From Taibaiella sp. (lineage in GTDB: Bacteria; Bacteroidota; Bacteroidia; Chitinophagales; Chitinophagaceae): a DNA stretch of 50,077 nt. Positions 24,986 to 34,049 of the stretch are shown here, piece after piece. How positions within the stretch are numbered: position 1 is the first letter of the stretch; every line of letters starts with the position of its first letter. The DNA lies in assembly GCA_021740995.1 (NCBI GenBank), contig JAIOYR010000020.1, positions 1 to 50,077 on the forward strand, in the 5' to 3' direction. The translations under genes were made by a program, and so were the position numbers. Under the pieces are notes generated by a model. The model was not told the origin of the DNA and made no database searches. It saw only the letters and a list, made by a program, of their open reading frames with translations.

Positions 24986-25336
24986 ATGATTAAACTATAT
25001 GGCATACACAACTGCGACACCATGCAAAAAGCCCTAAAATGGCTGGATGCAAAAAAACAGTCCTACCATTTTCACAATTACAAAGAATCGGGCATAGACC
25101 AAGCTACCATAGAGCACTGGCTGCAATACCTGCCGGCAGATAAGCTCATCAATACCCGCAGCACCACCTACCGCCAGCTTACCGAAACAGAAAAAGCAGG
25201 CATTAACGATAAAAACAAAGCAATTGCCCTGATGATAAAATACAACTCCATCATCAAACGGCCGGTATGGGATTTTGGCAACGATGTTTTCTTCCTTGGC
25301 TGGGACGAGCAAGCAATAACTAAGCTGCTGAAGTAA
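24986..25336 (+). CDS. ArsC/YffB/Spx-family thioredoxin-fold protein
   Basis: A 117-residue protein from the ATG at 24986. A longer frame back to 24848 has no homologous look and contains the promoter element. The N-terminus MIKLYGIHNCDTMQKALKWL carries the single active-site Cys10 followed by D-T-M, as in YffB-type proteins. A later IIKRPVWDFGN holds the conserved Arg-Pro and GW near the end (FFLGWDEQAI). YffB and relatives are ArsC-fold, glutathione-dependent reductase-like proteins; true arsenate reductase activity is not implied. No ars genes are nearby. Confidence 0.85.
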   Translation: MIKLYGIHNCDTMQKALKWLDAKKQSYHFHNYKESGIDQATIEHWLQYLPADKLINTRSTTYRQLTETEKAGINDKNKAIALMIKYNSIIKRPVWDFGNDVFFLGWDEQAITKLLK

Positions 25337-25700
25337 TGCTTGTTAACAACTACCTTCCAATAATTACACTAAATATTTGATCATAAGAACGCGGTTGCTA
25401 AGCCTATGATGGCGCATATTTTTTGCCGTAGATGTAGTTGAGGACGCTAATAAACGAAGACGGATGCCATATGGCGTTGATGCCGGACAATAGAAGTAAG
25501 CGATAGGCAAAAAACCAGCGCCAGGCAGCTGAAAGGAGCTTTAGACAACAGCGTAGAGCTATTTTTTTGCCGGCGGAGCCTTTGGCAAAAAATCGCCTTT
25601 TTTCTTTGCTACTTTCTTTTTTGGCGAAGCAAAAAAGAAAGTAGGGTAACACGGAAGGACAATAAAGGCAGGTATTACAGAAAGTGTAAACTACCAGTTA
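25337..25700. other. Repeat-like intergenic stretch with two hairpins
   Basis: A 364-bp spacer between the ArsC/YffB gene and the DUF5916 gene. It carries the hairpins at 25563-25592 and 25609-25644. A minus-strand frame 25404-25652 (82 residues, starting MLPYFLFCFAKKESSKEK) is simply the translation of these hairpins and is not a convincing protein. Confidence 0.5.
25404..25652 (-). repeat. Probable multi-hairpin intergenic repeat element
   Basis: Two hairpins lie side by side: TTTTTTGCC (25563-25571) with GGCAAAAAA (25584-25592), and CTACTTTCTTTTTTG (25609-25623) with CAAAAAAGAAAGTAG (25630-25644), a perfect 15-bp stem with loop GCGAAG. The second sequence is a type I associate with high-copy intergenic elements of Bacteroidota genomes; only one copy is in this window. 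Confidence 0.5.
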
Positions 25701-28148
25701 CTACCCTTCTCTTTTCCTATGCAGTGCATGCTCCATCGTCTGGTAGTCGAGGAAGTAAATGATTTTCAATGAAAGGCTGTTGCTCTGTGGTGCCTGAAAG
25801 GTATACTGCACATCGTTTATGTAATCCTGTATCAGGTTTGTGCCGGTTGCGTATATACTGTTCTGATACACTATGCTCATTTCACTACCGGGCTTAAACT
25901 GCCATACAAAATTGACAAAAACATTGAACGAGTTGTAGTTGATATTATGGTTGGTGTTGTAGCCGGTAGCAGACAGCCTGCCATCTTTACCCAGCAGCCC
26001 ATACTTCGAATATTCGGCCTGCGACCAGTAGTGCCTGCCGTCCAGCTTCAGCGACATAGTGCCGGTAAAGATATAAGCAGCGGTGAGCGTGTTGACCGTA
26101 GTATGCAGATTGCGGGTACCCAGGTAAATAGAGTCGTTGACATTGCTCACAAAACCCACTTCATCCTTACCAAAATTCCTGCTGAGCTTATAAATAGCAG
26201 ACAACTTATCGGTGAAGCGATATCGGGGCGATGCCATCCACGATAAATTGCGACGGCTACTCTCCGGAAACCATCTTTTACTACCCTCCAGGTCAAAGGC
26301 AAACTTGCGCCTGTAATCCGAAGAAATCCATCCGCCGGTCATAAAATTGCGTGGGTATTCGAAGTACCTGCCTGGTGTGCGCGGCTCAAAATAATCGTGC
26401 GCGTGGCCCGGCTGCGCATCCCAGTAAGCACCGGATGCATGAAAACTCTTGTAGATAATGGTATGGTTGCCATGAATGGCGGCCTTGGCAAATGCATTAG
26501 GATTGAATGCACGGTAATACTCCATACCTATCTTGTTGTAGGTAGTGTTTATGTGCCAGAAGGGCTTGTAGGTATTGTAAGTGTTGTAATAGAGGTAGGA
26601 TACTATATTATTCCTGTCCAGATAGCCCAGGTCATTGGGATTAAAGCGGTCGCTGATTGCCTTTGCCTGCAAAAACCAGGTATAGTTGCCGCTCTGCTTA
26701 CCCACATTCAGCATACCCCTGTAGCCTACATCAGTAGCCGCGGGCAGGTAAAGGCGGCTCATATCAGCAGAGCCACTGATACCATATCTGTTGGCTTTAT
26801 CCGCAAATTTGAACAGCAGCGCACTCACATTTGCATTATAGCTCTTCTCCTTTCGGTTTACATTGGTATTCATCAGGCTTATGTAGGAGTTGTTCTTCAA
26901 TGCCTGATCTATCACAACTACATTATAGTTGGTAAACGGTGAAGACTGTATCCTGCGCTCAGCATTGGTGGTAGTGTCTGTCACCGTTGCATTGGTAGTT
27001 GCCGACACAGCATTAAACAAACCTATGCCGGTGTTCTTCCGTGTTCTACCGGAAAATTTCGCAGCATTGTACAACCTTGAGGTTGCGGGGTTGCGGGTCA
27101 GCACCTCATTCGAATCCAGTTGGCTGTTCAACTTATTGGCGTTGATGGGTGTGCCGCCAACCCTTCTGGAGTAAAAAAGGTCATTTTTATTAAACAGATC
27201 TACACCCTCTGTAAAGAAGTAACGGCGCTCATCATACCGCACCTCTATTGGCGACAGATTAAGCACACGATTGTCGAAGAGCGTTTGTCCGAAGTCGGGT
27301 ATCAGTGTCATATCCAGCGTGAAGCTCTCACTGACACCGTACTTTATATCCATGCCGCCATTCAGGCTTTGCACCCCTGCGCCATCATAGTTCTCAGCAT
27401 AGGCCGACAGGTAGGGCAGCAATGCCAGTCGTAATGGTGCTTTTATATCGTGTATGCTGTCTACTATGCCTGATTGTCCTATTACGTTCTGCACAGCGGG
27501 GTCTACCTTATTCCAGTAAGAGCGCTCACGGTATCTCCTGATGATACGCAGAAAATTCACCCCCCATTGTTGTATTGGCTTTTTTGGAAACCTAAGTGCG
27601 GAGTAAGGTATTTTCATTTCCACACTCCAGCCGCTATCCGTGTATGCCACCCTAGAGAACCATGCAGCATTCCACGACCGGTCTACCGCATCAAACTTCA
27701 CTATGGCATCGGCCTGCACACCAGCTGCCGTCACGGCAAACTGTGTTGCATTTTGCTTGTCGAAGTAGGTATCAAAAGTTACTGCAAAGGCGTCGGTATT
27801 GCTGTTCTCGAAATCGTCCCGGGGAGATAGCTGCTTTACTATGCTATCCGGGTAAGTTTCATACATCATTGCTCCTACATACACCGCTTCATCATCATAC
27901 AGTATGCTAACCGCGGTTCGCTGCACCGATGGTTCTCCCGGATGTGTAGCGGACTGCACAAAATTCATTGCTTTGGAGGCTTTGCGCCATTCGCTTTCGG
28001 TCAATTTTCCATCAACCGTAATCTTGCCCGAAAAATGAGCTGCATTGAGCAACTGCTTACCTGACTGCGCTCTTACCTGCCTGGTACACATTCCCAGGCA
28101 CAGCACTAACAATAAGCAGTATAGGTACAGGGTTCGCACTTTACTCAT
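25701..28148 (-). CDS. DUF5916 protein with N-terminal carbohydrate-binding-9-like domain
   Basis: An 815-residue protein. A signal peptide ends about residue 27 (VRAQS). Residues ~35-215 are a CBM9-like / DOMON-type beta-sandwich: FSGKITVDGKLTESEWRKA, VSILYDDEAVYVGAMMY and NSNTDAFAVTFDTYFDKQNA. The remainder is the DUF5916 region, rich in amphipathic strands (DMTLIPDFGQTLFDN, VRYDERRYFFTEGVDLF), likely an outer-membrane barrel. Function is unknown. It lies 25 bp downstream of the DUF6029 gene on the same strand, with no promoter element between, so the two probably form an operon of envelope proteins. Confidence 0.85.
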   Translation of the reverse strand: MSKVRTLYLYCLLLVLCLGMCTRQVRAQSGKQLLNAAHFSGKITVDGKLTESEWRKASKAMNFVQSATHPGEPSVQRTAVSILYDDEAVYVGAMMYETYPDSIVKQLSPRDDFENSNTDAFAVTFDTYFDKQNATQFAVTAAGVQADAIVKFDAVDRSWNAAWFSRVAYTDSGWSVEMKIPYSALRFPKKPIQQWGVNFLRIIRRYRERSYWNKVDPAVQNVIGQSGIVDSIHDIKAPLRLALLPYLSAYAENYDGAGVQSLNGGMDIKYGVSESFTLDMTLIPDFGQTLFDNRVLNLSPIEVRYDERRYFFTEGVDLFNKNDLFYSRRVGGTPINANKLNSQLDSNEVLTRNPATSRLYNAAKFSGRTRKNTGIGLFNAVSATTNATVTDTTTNAERRIQSSPFTNYNVVVIDQALKNNSYISLMNTNVNRKEKSYNANVSALLFKFADKANRYGISGSADMSRLYLPAATDVGYRGMLNVGKQSGNYTWFLQAKAISDRFNPNDLGYLDRNNIVSYLYYNTYNTYKPFWHINTTYNKIGMEYYRAFNPNAFAKAAIHGNHTIIYKSFHASGAYWDAQPGHAHDYFEPRTPGRYFEYPRNFMTGGWISSDYRRKFAFDLEGSKRWFPESSRRNLSWMASPRYRFTDKLSAIYKLSRNFGKDEVGFVSNVNDSIYLGTRNLHTTVNTLTAAYIFTGTMSLKLDGRHYWSQAEYSKYGLLGKDGRLSATGYNTNHNINYNSFNVFVNFVWQFKPGSEMSIVYQNSIYATGTNLIQDYINDVQYTFQAPQSNSLSLKIIYFLDYQTMEHALHRKREG

Positions 28149-28173
28149 CAGTTATTTTACGGGCAGCGGGCTG

Positions 28174-29817
28174 TTAAAAACTGGTATTGATCATGGCCTT
28201 TACACCGCTAAATGCAGGCTCATAACGACAAACACCTCCTGTGCAGTTGATACCGTCCACCTGTTTCACATATGCCAGTGTGAACCTGTGCGGTCCTTTG
28301 GTATAGGCTGTAAAAAAACTGTAGTAGTGGTTTCCGGGATTTTTATAGTTTATATTATCTACACCTTCATTGGGCACTATATTAAACATGTCAGACACAG
28401 ATAAAGACCACTTAGGAGCAATGTTGTATTCGAGCAATGCAAACGCCCATGAGCCATAATCGCGCTCAGCCAACATATACTGAGCCTCCATCCTTAGGGA
28501 CTTCTTGTCATTAATCTTGTAAGTCACTTCAGCAAAAGGTGTCAAACCGTATTGTATAGGTGTAGCAATAGAAGATGACCTGGATTGGTAGAGCAATATG
28601 TTATACTCCATATATTGTACACCACCCTCAAAAACCCATTTATCAAACCCCTGATAAATACCTTCTAAGTAAGCCTCGCGGTATAAACGCTGGTTTTCAA
28701 GGGTGTTGATAGCCGTGTAAGTCAGTGTGAAACTGGTAACGTCATTTGGCGAGATAACCATGTTAGCTGTACCCGCCATTTCTGATAAATCCTGAGATGC
28801 AGGAGTGTAACGGGACATAAGGCGTAAAGGGCGCAACACCGCTACAATCGGCTGCCAGTTGAGCATACCTGCCAGCAGCGTTTCATTTGGAGAGGTACGC
28901 ATCACGAAGTCCTGAGTACGCTTGCCGGTGAGGCTTAGTGCTATACCCTTTTTACCATAGTTGATCGAGGTATACTGTACATTACCCGCTCTATCGGCAA
29001 GTTTACCATTCATGGGGTCATACAGGTTCGAGATAACGATAGCCTCATGCGTTTTATACAGCCCCTCTACATACCACGAAAGGTTTTTGTAGGTAAGGTA
29101 GTTGTAAGCCGAGAATGCATACATATTATAGCGCGGTGAAAACCGTGAATTAGTGTCCTGTCCGTTGATAGTTGCAGCCACAAAATTCATTGTTTCGCCA
29201 TCCAGTGTCCTGTTAAGCACACCAACACCGGGGGCTACATGTACATTACCAATGTTAAAATCTCCTTCGGCATTAAAACCCTTTATAACCGGCGCATATC
29301 GCACATTATTTACCAGGTCGTTCTTTTTGTTGTTGTTCTTTTGCTGACCGGTAAACCCTTTTAATGATATATTGTCTGTTAGCTTATACTTCAAAGAAAT
29401 GCCTACCAGAGCGTTATCAATCAGCAAACCTCTGTCTTCGTAAGCCCTGAACAGAATACCGCTGCCTATCTGATCATAAATAGTACCTACAGAAATAGTG
29501 AGATCCTCCATTTCTTTTGTGATGCTCCAGGCGCCAAGACCAAAGTCTGTATTGTCTGCCAGCGGGTTCTTCAGGTTAGAATTATTGAAGGCATCGGCCC
29601 GCGCAAAGAACGTAAAACCATTGATAGCATAGCGCATGGTGAGCCAGCCGTCGCTACCACTAAGCGCATTGTCGTACAATGGATTGTCGGATGCCTTAAT
29701 ATTCGTATCTTTATGGAAGAAATTAAGGTTCATCATCAGGTCGCCGGAAAATGTGCCTTGTGCATGCAACCTGCCTGATATAAGAATCAGCAAAAAGAAA
29801 ATAACTTGTTTTTTCAT
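28174..29817 (-). CDS. DUF6029-like outer-membrane beta-barrel protein
   Basis: A 547-residue protein with signal peptide (VIFFLLILISGRLHAQ). It has a barrel-like pattern: MRYAINGFTFFARADAFNN, ITKEMEDLTISVGTIYDQIG, SGILFRAYEDRGLLIDNALVG, and a last strand ending AMINTSF with terminal Phe. The GTIYDQIGSGILFRAYEDRGL segment is what I associate with DUF6029. It is the first gene of the pair with DUF5916 and divergent from the tlpA-like gene. In other Bacteroidota DUF6029 genes often sit with thioredoxin-fold genes, which agrees with this layout (recalled, not verified). Confidence 0.7.
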   Translation of the reverse strand: MKKQVIFFLLILISGRLHAQGTFSGDLMMNLNFFHKDTNIKASDNPLYDNALSGSDGWLTMRYAINGFTFFARADAFNNSNLKNPLADNTDFGLGAWSITKEMEDLTISVGTIYDQIGSGILFRAYEDRGLLIDNALVGISLKYKLTDNISLKGFTGQQKNNNKKNDLVNNVRYAPVIKGFNAEGDFNIGNVHVAPGVGVLNRTLDGETMNFVAATINGQDTNSRFSPRYNMYAFSAYNYLTYKNLSWYVEGLYKTHEAIVISNLYDPMNGKLADRAGNVQYTSINYGKKGIALSLTGKRTQDFVMRTSPNETLLAGMLNWQPIVAVLRPLRLMSRYTPASQDLSEMAGTANMVISPNDVTSFTLTYTAINTLENQRLYREAYLEGIYQGFDKWVFEGGVQYMEYNILLYQSRSSSIATPIQYGLTPFAEVTYKINDKKSLRMEAQYMLAERDYGSWAFALLEYNIAPKWSLSVSDMFNIVPNEGVDNINYKNPGNHYYSFFTAYTKGPHRFTLAYVKQVDGINCTGGVCRYEPAFSGVKAMINTSF

Positions 29818-29912
29818 TTACTAGTGTGAATTGTTAAACTTTTTCCGAAATTAGCCCCGAGAAACAAAAGTGGCAAAGTTTTCGCTTATTATTTTAAAAA
29901 ACCAAAACAATT

Positions 29913-30404
29913 ATGAAAAAAATACTCGTAGCAGTAGCATGCATATTAGCCACAACCGCTATACAAGCTCAGGAGCTACCTACTACTCAGGTAAAAGAGG
30001 TGACCTCCGGTAAAAAAGTTCCTTTTAGCCAAACCATTGAAAAAGGAAAGATTACGGTGGTAAGTTTCTGGGCTACCTGGTGCGTACCATGCAAGAAGGA
30101 AATAAAGAACATATCTCTGAAATTGGATGATTGGAAAAAAGAAGTAGACTTTAACTACATGACCGTATCTATTGATGAAGCCCGTGCCGAAGGTTTGGTA
30201 CGCACCTATGGAATCTCTCAGGGATGGAAATTCCCCTATTTTCTGGACGCCAATTCTGACCTAAAACGTTCGCTTAACTTCCAGTCTGTTCCTTTTACCA
30301 TAATCGTAGATAAAGAAGGCAAAATAGCATGGAAACATATAGGCTACGAAGAAGGTGGTGAAAACGAAGTGATTGCCAAAGTAAAAGAACTGGCAGGAAA
30401 ATAA
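29913..30404 (+). CDS. TlpA-like periplasmic thiol-disulfide reductase
   Basis: A 163-residue protein. The signal peptide (KKILVAVACILATTAIQAQ) is followed by a thioredoxin fold with active site W-C57-V-P-C60 in VVSFWATWCVPCKKEIK. Further marks are MTVSIDEARAE, the cis-Pro segment SVPFTIIVDKEGKIAW and the final helix. It acts in the periplasm as a reductase for cytochrome maturation or for disulfide repair of envelope proteins. It is divergent from the DUF6029-DUF5916 operon (95 bp between starts) and followed by a hairpin, so it is monocistronic. Confidence 0.9.
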   Translation: MKKILVAVACILATTAIQAQELPTTQVKEVTSGKKVPFSQTIEKGKITVVSFWATWCVPCKKEIKNISLKLDDWKKEVDFNYMTVSIDEARAEGLVRTYGISQGWKFPYFLDANSDLKRSLNFQSVPFTIIVDKEGKIAWKHIGYEEGGENEVIAKVKELAGK

Positions 30405-30427
30405 ACTAACTTTTATTATAAAAAAAC

Positions 30428-30456
30428 AGACGGGGCGTATTCATCACGCTCCGTTT
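30428..30456 (+). terminator. Terminator after the tlpA-like gene
   Basis: CGGGGCGT (30431-30438) pairs with ACGCTCCG (30446-30453) with one G-T pair and a 7-nt loop. Outer AGA/TTT pairs extend it, and a T-rich tract follows. Confidence 0.65.
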
Positions 30457-30514
30457 ATTTGTTAATACTGCTCTTTGGTGAAAGAGTTTTTTCATCAAAC
30501 CACGTTACAACGAT

Positions 30515-30522
30515 TAAATTTG
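30515..30522 (+). promoter_or_regulatory. -7 promoter element of the biotin carrier gene
   Basis: TAAATTTG matches TAnnTTTG, 19 bp before the ATG at 30542. Confidence 0.6.
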
Positions 30523-30541
30523 CTTTTATTTTTCAACTGCT

Positions 30542-31042
30542 ATGCTACAACTGACTGTAAACGACAACAGAACATATAATATATCTCAAAATGAGGATTC
30601 CATCCAGATAAACGGCGTGGAAGCTGCTGCCAACATAAGTGTACTCAATAATGGAATGGTGAGCATACTGCACAACGGCAATAGTTATACCGGCATAGTG
30701 GAGCAAATAGACAAACAAAAAAAAGAAGTAACCGTAAATATAAACGGTCAGCAATACAAAACCGCGATAAAAGAGCCGCTAGACCTGCTGCTGAGCAATA
30801 TGGGTCTGGATATGGCTGCCAATAAAAAATCTGAGCCCATAAAAGCTCCTATGCCGGGCATGGTACTAAAAATACTGGTAAGCCCGGGTCAGCAGATAAA
30901 CAAAGGCGACGGTCTGGTGATACTCGAAGCCATGAAAATGGAAAACATATTGAAAGCTACCAGTGCAGCTACGGTAAAAGCAATAAAAGTAAGTGAAAGA
31001 ATAGCCGTGGAGAAAGGAACAGTATTGATAGAACTGGAGTAA
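30542..31042 (+). CDS. Biotin carboxyl carrier protein subunit
   Basis: A 166-residue protein. The N-terminal ~90 residues are a variable domain with beta-strands. The C-terminal biotinyl domain contains KAPMPGMVLKILVSPGQ and the biotinylation motif EAMKMEN with Lys132. This form is the carrier subunit of an acyl-CoA (acetyl- or propionyl-CoA) carboxylase or a biotin-dependent decarboxylase. The carboxylase and transferase subunits are not adjacent, so the enzyme cannot be fixed from this window. It has its own promoter element. Confidence 0.88.
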   Translation: MLQLTVNDNRTYNISQNEDSIQINGVEAAANISVLNNGMVSILHNGNSYTGIVEQIDKQKKEVTVNINGQQYKTAIKEPLDLLLSNMGLDMAANKKSEPIKAPMPGMVLKILVSPGQQINKGDGLVILEAMKMENILKATSAATVKAIKVSERIAVEKGTVLIELE

Positions 31043-31157
31043 AAACTAAAGAGCCAAACTTGAATAGATTTGAGAATATAAGAATCAATGCTTACAATTT
31101 TTCGTTTTTAGCTGATACGTATAAAGGCTGTGTGACGTTTTTTTGAATACACATCTT

Positions 31158-31703
31158 ATGAAAAAGATTACCATATACCTTTTACCTGTTTTGCTGATTT
31201 CCTTCCTATACTCCTGCAAAGAAAATAAACATGAATACCTGCTGGGAAAGTGGCGGTCTGTAAAGATCGAGAACAGGGACAAGGATGATTTTTTCAGAAA
31301 TAGTAAAGAGTTTATCGATACTATGGGCAACAGCAATGATGCTGCGGCTAACATAGAAATGTATGGCGTAAGCAATATAGACAGTCTGCGCCGTGAATTG
31401 CGTATTCAGTTTGACAGTGCTTATGCTGCCCAACTAGGTATTGATACACAAAGTGTTTTTACATTTAAGTCTGATAGCATTGTTATTTTTAGTTTTCCGG
31501 GAAAAGCAGAGCAAGGCAAATGGCATGTAGATGGCAAAGGAAAGCTGGTGCTGGACGAAATAAATGAACTGGGCGAAACCGAACATCTGAACGTAGACAT
31601 AAATAAAATAGATGATAACACGATAAAACTCACTTTTATCAGAGAGCTGGAACAAGGATTATCCGACACTTCTATAGTTACATTCAGGAGAGAAAAAAAC
31701 TAA
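31158..31703 (+). CDS. Hypothetical lipoprotein (lipocalin-like)
   Basis: A 181-residue protein from the ATG at 31158; the frame also opens at a TTG five codons upstream, which is less likely. [20 protein letters not shown] is a lipoprotein signal with lipobox LYSC (Cys20). The mature part begins [15 protein letters not shown], the W-R/T pattern of lipocalin-like outer-membrane lipoproteins. It continues with a helical stretch ([20 protein letters not shown]) and strands ([35 protein letters not shown] split over residues ~100-135). Function is unknown. A TAGATTTG promoter-like element is at 31065-31072. Confidence 0.7.
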   Translation: MKKITIYLLPVLLISFLYSCKENKHEYLLGKWRSVKIENRDKDDFFRNSKEFIDTMGNSNDAAANIEMYGVSNIDSLRRELRIQFDSAYAAQLGIDTQSVFTFKSDSIVIFSFPGKAEQGKWHVDGKGKLVLDEINELGETEHLNVDINKIDDNTIKLTFIRELEQGLSDTSIVTFRREKN

Positions 31704-31716
31704 ACAGTATTAGTAT

Positions 31717-31724
31717 TACATTTG
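31717..31724 (+). promoter_or_regulatory. -7 promoter element of pdhB
   Basis: TACATTTG matches TAnnTTTG, 56 bp before the ATG at 31781; no good -33 element is seen. Confidence 0.5.
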
Positions 31725-31780
31725 TACCCGAAATCTTACAGTATTATTATACAAGCACACTTTATTTTATTATATTCTAT

Positions 31781-32764
31781 ATGCGTACAATACCATTAAG
31801 ACAAGCACTGAGAGAAGCCATGGAAGAAGAAATGCGCCGCGATCCGCGTGTATTTCTGATGGGCGAAGAAGTAGCCCAATATAACGGTGCATACAAAGTG
31901 AGCCAGGGCATGCTCGATGAATTTGGCGCCCGCAGGATAATAGATACACCTATTGCCGAACTTGGTTTTACTGCTATAGGCGTGGGTGCAGCTATGAACG
32001 ACACACGACCTATCATAGAGTTTATGACGTGGAACTTTGCCGAACTGGCAATAGACCAGATTGTAAACCACGCTGCCAAAACCTACTCTATGAGTGGCGG
32101 TCAGTTTACGTGTCCCATAGTCTTTCGCGGACCTAACGGCTCTGCAGGGCAGCTGGGCGCACAGCACTCTCAGGCATTCGAAAACTGGTATGCCAATGTA
32201 CCCGGACTGAAAGTAATATCTACGGTAAACCCTTATGATGCCAAAGGCTTGCTGAAATCGGCTATACGTGACGAAAACCCTGTGGTGTTCATGGAGGGGG
32301 AAACCTCTTATGGCGAAACCGGCGAAGTGCCGGAAGAAGAATACCTGATACCAATAGGCAAGGCAGATATAAAAAGAGCAGGAACCGATGTAACCATTGT
32401 CTCTTACAACAAGATGATGAAGGTGGCAATGGCTACCGCTGATGAACTTGCCAAAGAAAATATAAGTGCTGAAGTTATAGACCTCAGAACCATTCGCCCA
32501 CTCGACTGGCAAACAATAGTAGAGTCTGTAAAGAAAACAAACCGACTGGTAATAGTAGAGGAGCAATGGCCGTTTGCGAGTGTATCTTCAGAGATATCTT
32601 ACAGAGTGCAGAAAGAAGCGTTTGATTATCTGGACGCACCTATCCGCCGCATCTGCTCTGCCGATACCAACATGCACTATGCACCGAACCTGGTAGCAGC
32701 CTACCTGCCAAACGTGGAGCGTACAGTGAAACTGGTGAAAGAAGTAATGTACATGGTGAAATAA
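31781..32764 (+). CDS. pdhB: Pyruvate dehydrogenase E1 component, beta subunit
   Basis: A 327-residue protein of full family length. Conserved stretches of the alpha2beta2-type E1 beta subunit are clear: [93 protein letters not shown] and [17 protein letters not shown]. With the alpha subunit (not in this window) it decarboxylates pyruvate using thiamine diphosphate and passes the acetyl group to E2. Its separation from pdhA is common in Bacteroidota. It is followed by a strong GAAA-loop terminator. Confidence 0.92.
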   Translation: MRTIPLRQALREAMEEEMRRDPRVFLMGEEVAQYNGAYKVSQGMLDEFGARRIIDTPIAELGFTAIGVGAAMNDTRPIIEFMTWNFAELAIDQIVNHAAKTYSMSGGQFTCPIVFRGPNGSAGQLGAQHSQAFENWYANVPGLKVISTVNPYDAKGLLKSAIRDENPVVFMEGETSYGETGEVPEEEYLIPIGKADIKRAGTDVTIVSYNKMMKVAMATADELAKENISAEVIDLRTIRPLDWQTIVESVKKTNRLVIVEEQWPFASVSSEISYRVQKEAFDYLDAPIRRICSADTNMHYAPNLVAAYLPNVERTVKLVKEVMYMVK

Positions 32765-32785
32765 AAAAACTAAAAATACACCGGG

Positions 32786-32814
32786 AAGCCTGCACGAAAG
32801 TGTGGGCTTTTTTA
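32786..32814 (+). terminator. Intrinsic terminator after pdhB
   Basis: AAGCCTGCAC (32786-32795) pairs with GTGTGGGCTT (32800-32809) around a GAAA tetraloop, with two G-T pairs, followed by a T run. This is the clearest rho-independent terminator in the window. Confidence 0.85.
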
Positions 32815-32841
32815 TGCACAGTATATCGGTATACTAAACGC

Positions 32842-33810
32842 CTATTTTCCGACGTTCATCCAATTCACCATGTAGGCAGGGTCTAGCTGGTAATAGGCAT
32901 ACTTGCTTTTGTATTCAATTACCCCATCGTTTACCCAATAAATAGAAGGCACAGCAGGGCCTGCCATAAGCGCAAAATCATCGGTATGTGGGTAAATAAT
33001 GTGTGGCACATCTGCCGCATGCGTTTCATCGAAGAACGCCTTTTTATGTGCATCGGCGCCATCGAGCACCATGTACACAGGAATTTCGGGATGCTCTCTG
33101 TGTATGATATGTAGCAGGTATGCCGCCTTCTTGCAGTGTGGGCAGGTGAGGCTCATAAATGCGATGATGTGCTTTCCCTTTCGCAAATCCCTATCGGGGA
33201 CAGGAGTGTACTTGTATAGAAGATTGAGGTCTATAGGTTGTGTATATTTTACCGGGCTGGTACCCAGGTACATGTTGTTGATAAGGAAGGGCGCTGAAAA
33301 TGATGTAAGGCACAGAAACATGACCGCATATTCCTGATATTTATAAGACTTTCCGGGGTAGATATACATCAGCAATACAGCAACCACTATCATCGCTATA
33401 TTTTTCCAGATTGCTTGTAGTGGGGTCATCGCCAACTTATCGCCAAAACAACCACAGTTACCTGCATTCCCCTGCTTCATTATTACTACGAGCAGGTATA
33501 TGATAAATACTGCAAGCACAGCGATAACAGCCTTGTAGGTAAACTGCTTCAGGAATATATGAGCCAGTAAAAACAAACCGAGCATAAACTCAAAGCCGAT
33601 CATAACTCGGGCTATAATGCCGGAAACCATTATACTCTTGATACCGAGATCGAGGAAAGTCCATTGAAAATTATCGAACGCATCCTCGCTGTATATTTTG
33701 CTCCAGCCCGAAAAAAGGAAAGTAGCAGATAAAGCAAGGAGCAATATAACTCCCGAAACACGCTTGAAGTAAAACGACGAGCCCTTTATGGTTTGCGGAT
33801 GTGTATCCAT
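32842..33810 (-). CDS. MauE/DoxX-like membrane protein fused to a thioredoxin-like domain
   Basis: A 322-residue protein. Residues ~15-180 hold five or so transmembrane helices beginning SGVILLLALSATFLFSGWSKI, typical of the MauE/DoxX family. A NCGCFGD motif (Cys119 and Cys121) lies in a loop after the third or fourth helix. Residues ~205-320 are a thioredoxin-fold domain with active site C223-P-H-C226 (HIIAFMSLTCPHCKKAA). The fusion would move reducing equivalents across the membrane or oxidise exported thiols. This architecture is common in Bacteroidota. The promoter region is bracketed by a 12-bp inverted repeat. Confidence 0.82.
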   Translation of the reverse strand: MDTHPQTIKGSSFYFKRVSGVILLLALSATFLFSGWSKIYSEDAFDNFQWTFLDLGIKSIMVSGIIARVMIGFEFMLGLFLLAHIFLKQFTYKAVIAVLAVFIIYLLVVIMKQGNAGNCGCFGDKLAMTPLQAIWKNIAMIVVAVLLMYIYPGKSYKYQEYAVMFLCLTSFSAPFLINNMYLGTSPVKYTQPIDLNLLYKYTPVPDRDLRKGKHIIAFMSLTCPHCKKAAYLLHIIHREHPEIPVYMVLDGADAHKKAFFDETHAADVPHIIYPHTDDFALMAGPAVPSIYWVNDGVIEYKSKYAYYQLDPAYMVNWMNVGK

Positions 33811-33812
33811 AT

Positions 33813-33871
33813 ATTTTGTAGCAAAAAGATGGGCAATAGTAGGATATTAATTGTAAATATTGCTACAAAAT
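33813..33871. repeat. Inverted repeat bracketing a promoter-like element
   Basis: ATTTTGTAGCAA (33813-33824) and TTGCTACAAAAT (33860-33871) are perfect 12-bp inverted repeats, 35 bp apart. Between them TACTATTG on the minus strand (33841-33834) is one base off the -7 consensus. The left arm starts 2 bp from the ATG of the MauE-thioredoxin gene. Confidence 0.55.
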
Positions 33872-34023
33872 TAAGAACTGGCAGCATATGCAGGTACATA
33901 CTGCTTGTCTACCAAATTAAACCAGCAGAAATCCAACTAATAGCACTACAGGAAAGAGCATGACTCATAAATAAAATACAAAATATCTGCCATTTTTACT
34001 TCGGCAAGTAATTTGCTGTAGTA

Positions 34024-34035
34024 TTGTTATAACAA
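34024..34035. promoter_or_regulatory. Palindrome before the zinc metallopeptidase
   Basis: TTGTTATAACAA is a perfect 12-bp palindrome, 14 bp before the ATG at 34050. It may be an operator; by chance such palindromes also occur in AT-rich DNA. Confidence 0.35.
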
Positions 34036-34049
34036 AACAAGTTTAAAAA

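Noticed and set aside
24986-25336. Arsenate reductase as part of an arsenic resistance locus
   Set aside because: The active site and length fit the YffB branch, and no ars genes are adjacent.
25404-25652. 82-residue minus-strand frame as a gene
   Set aside because: Its N-terminal half is the translation of two hairpins; treated as a repeat element instead.
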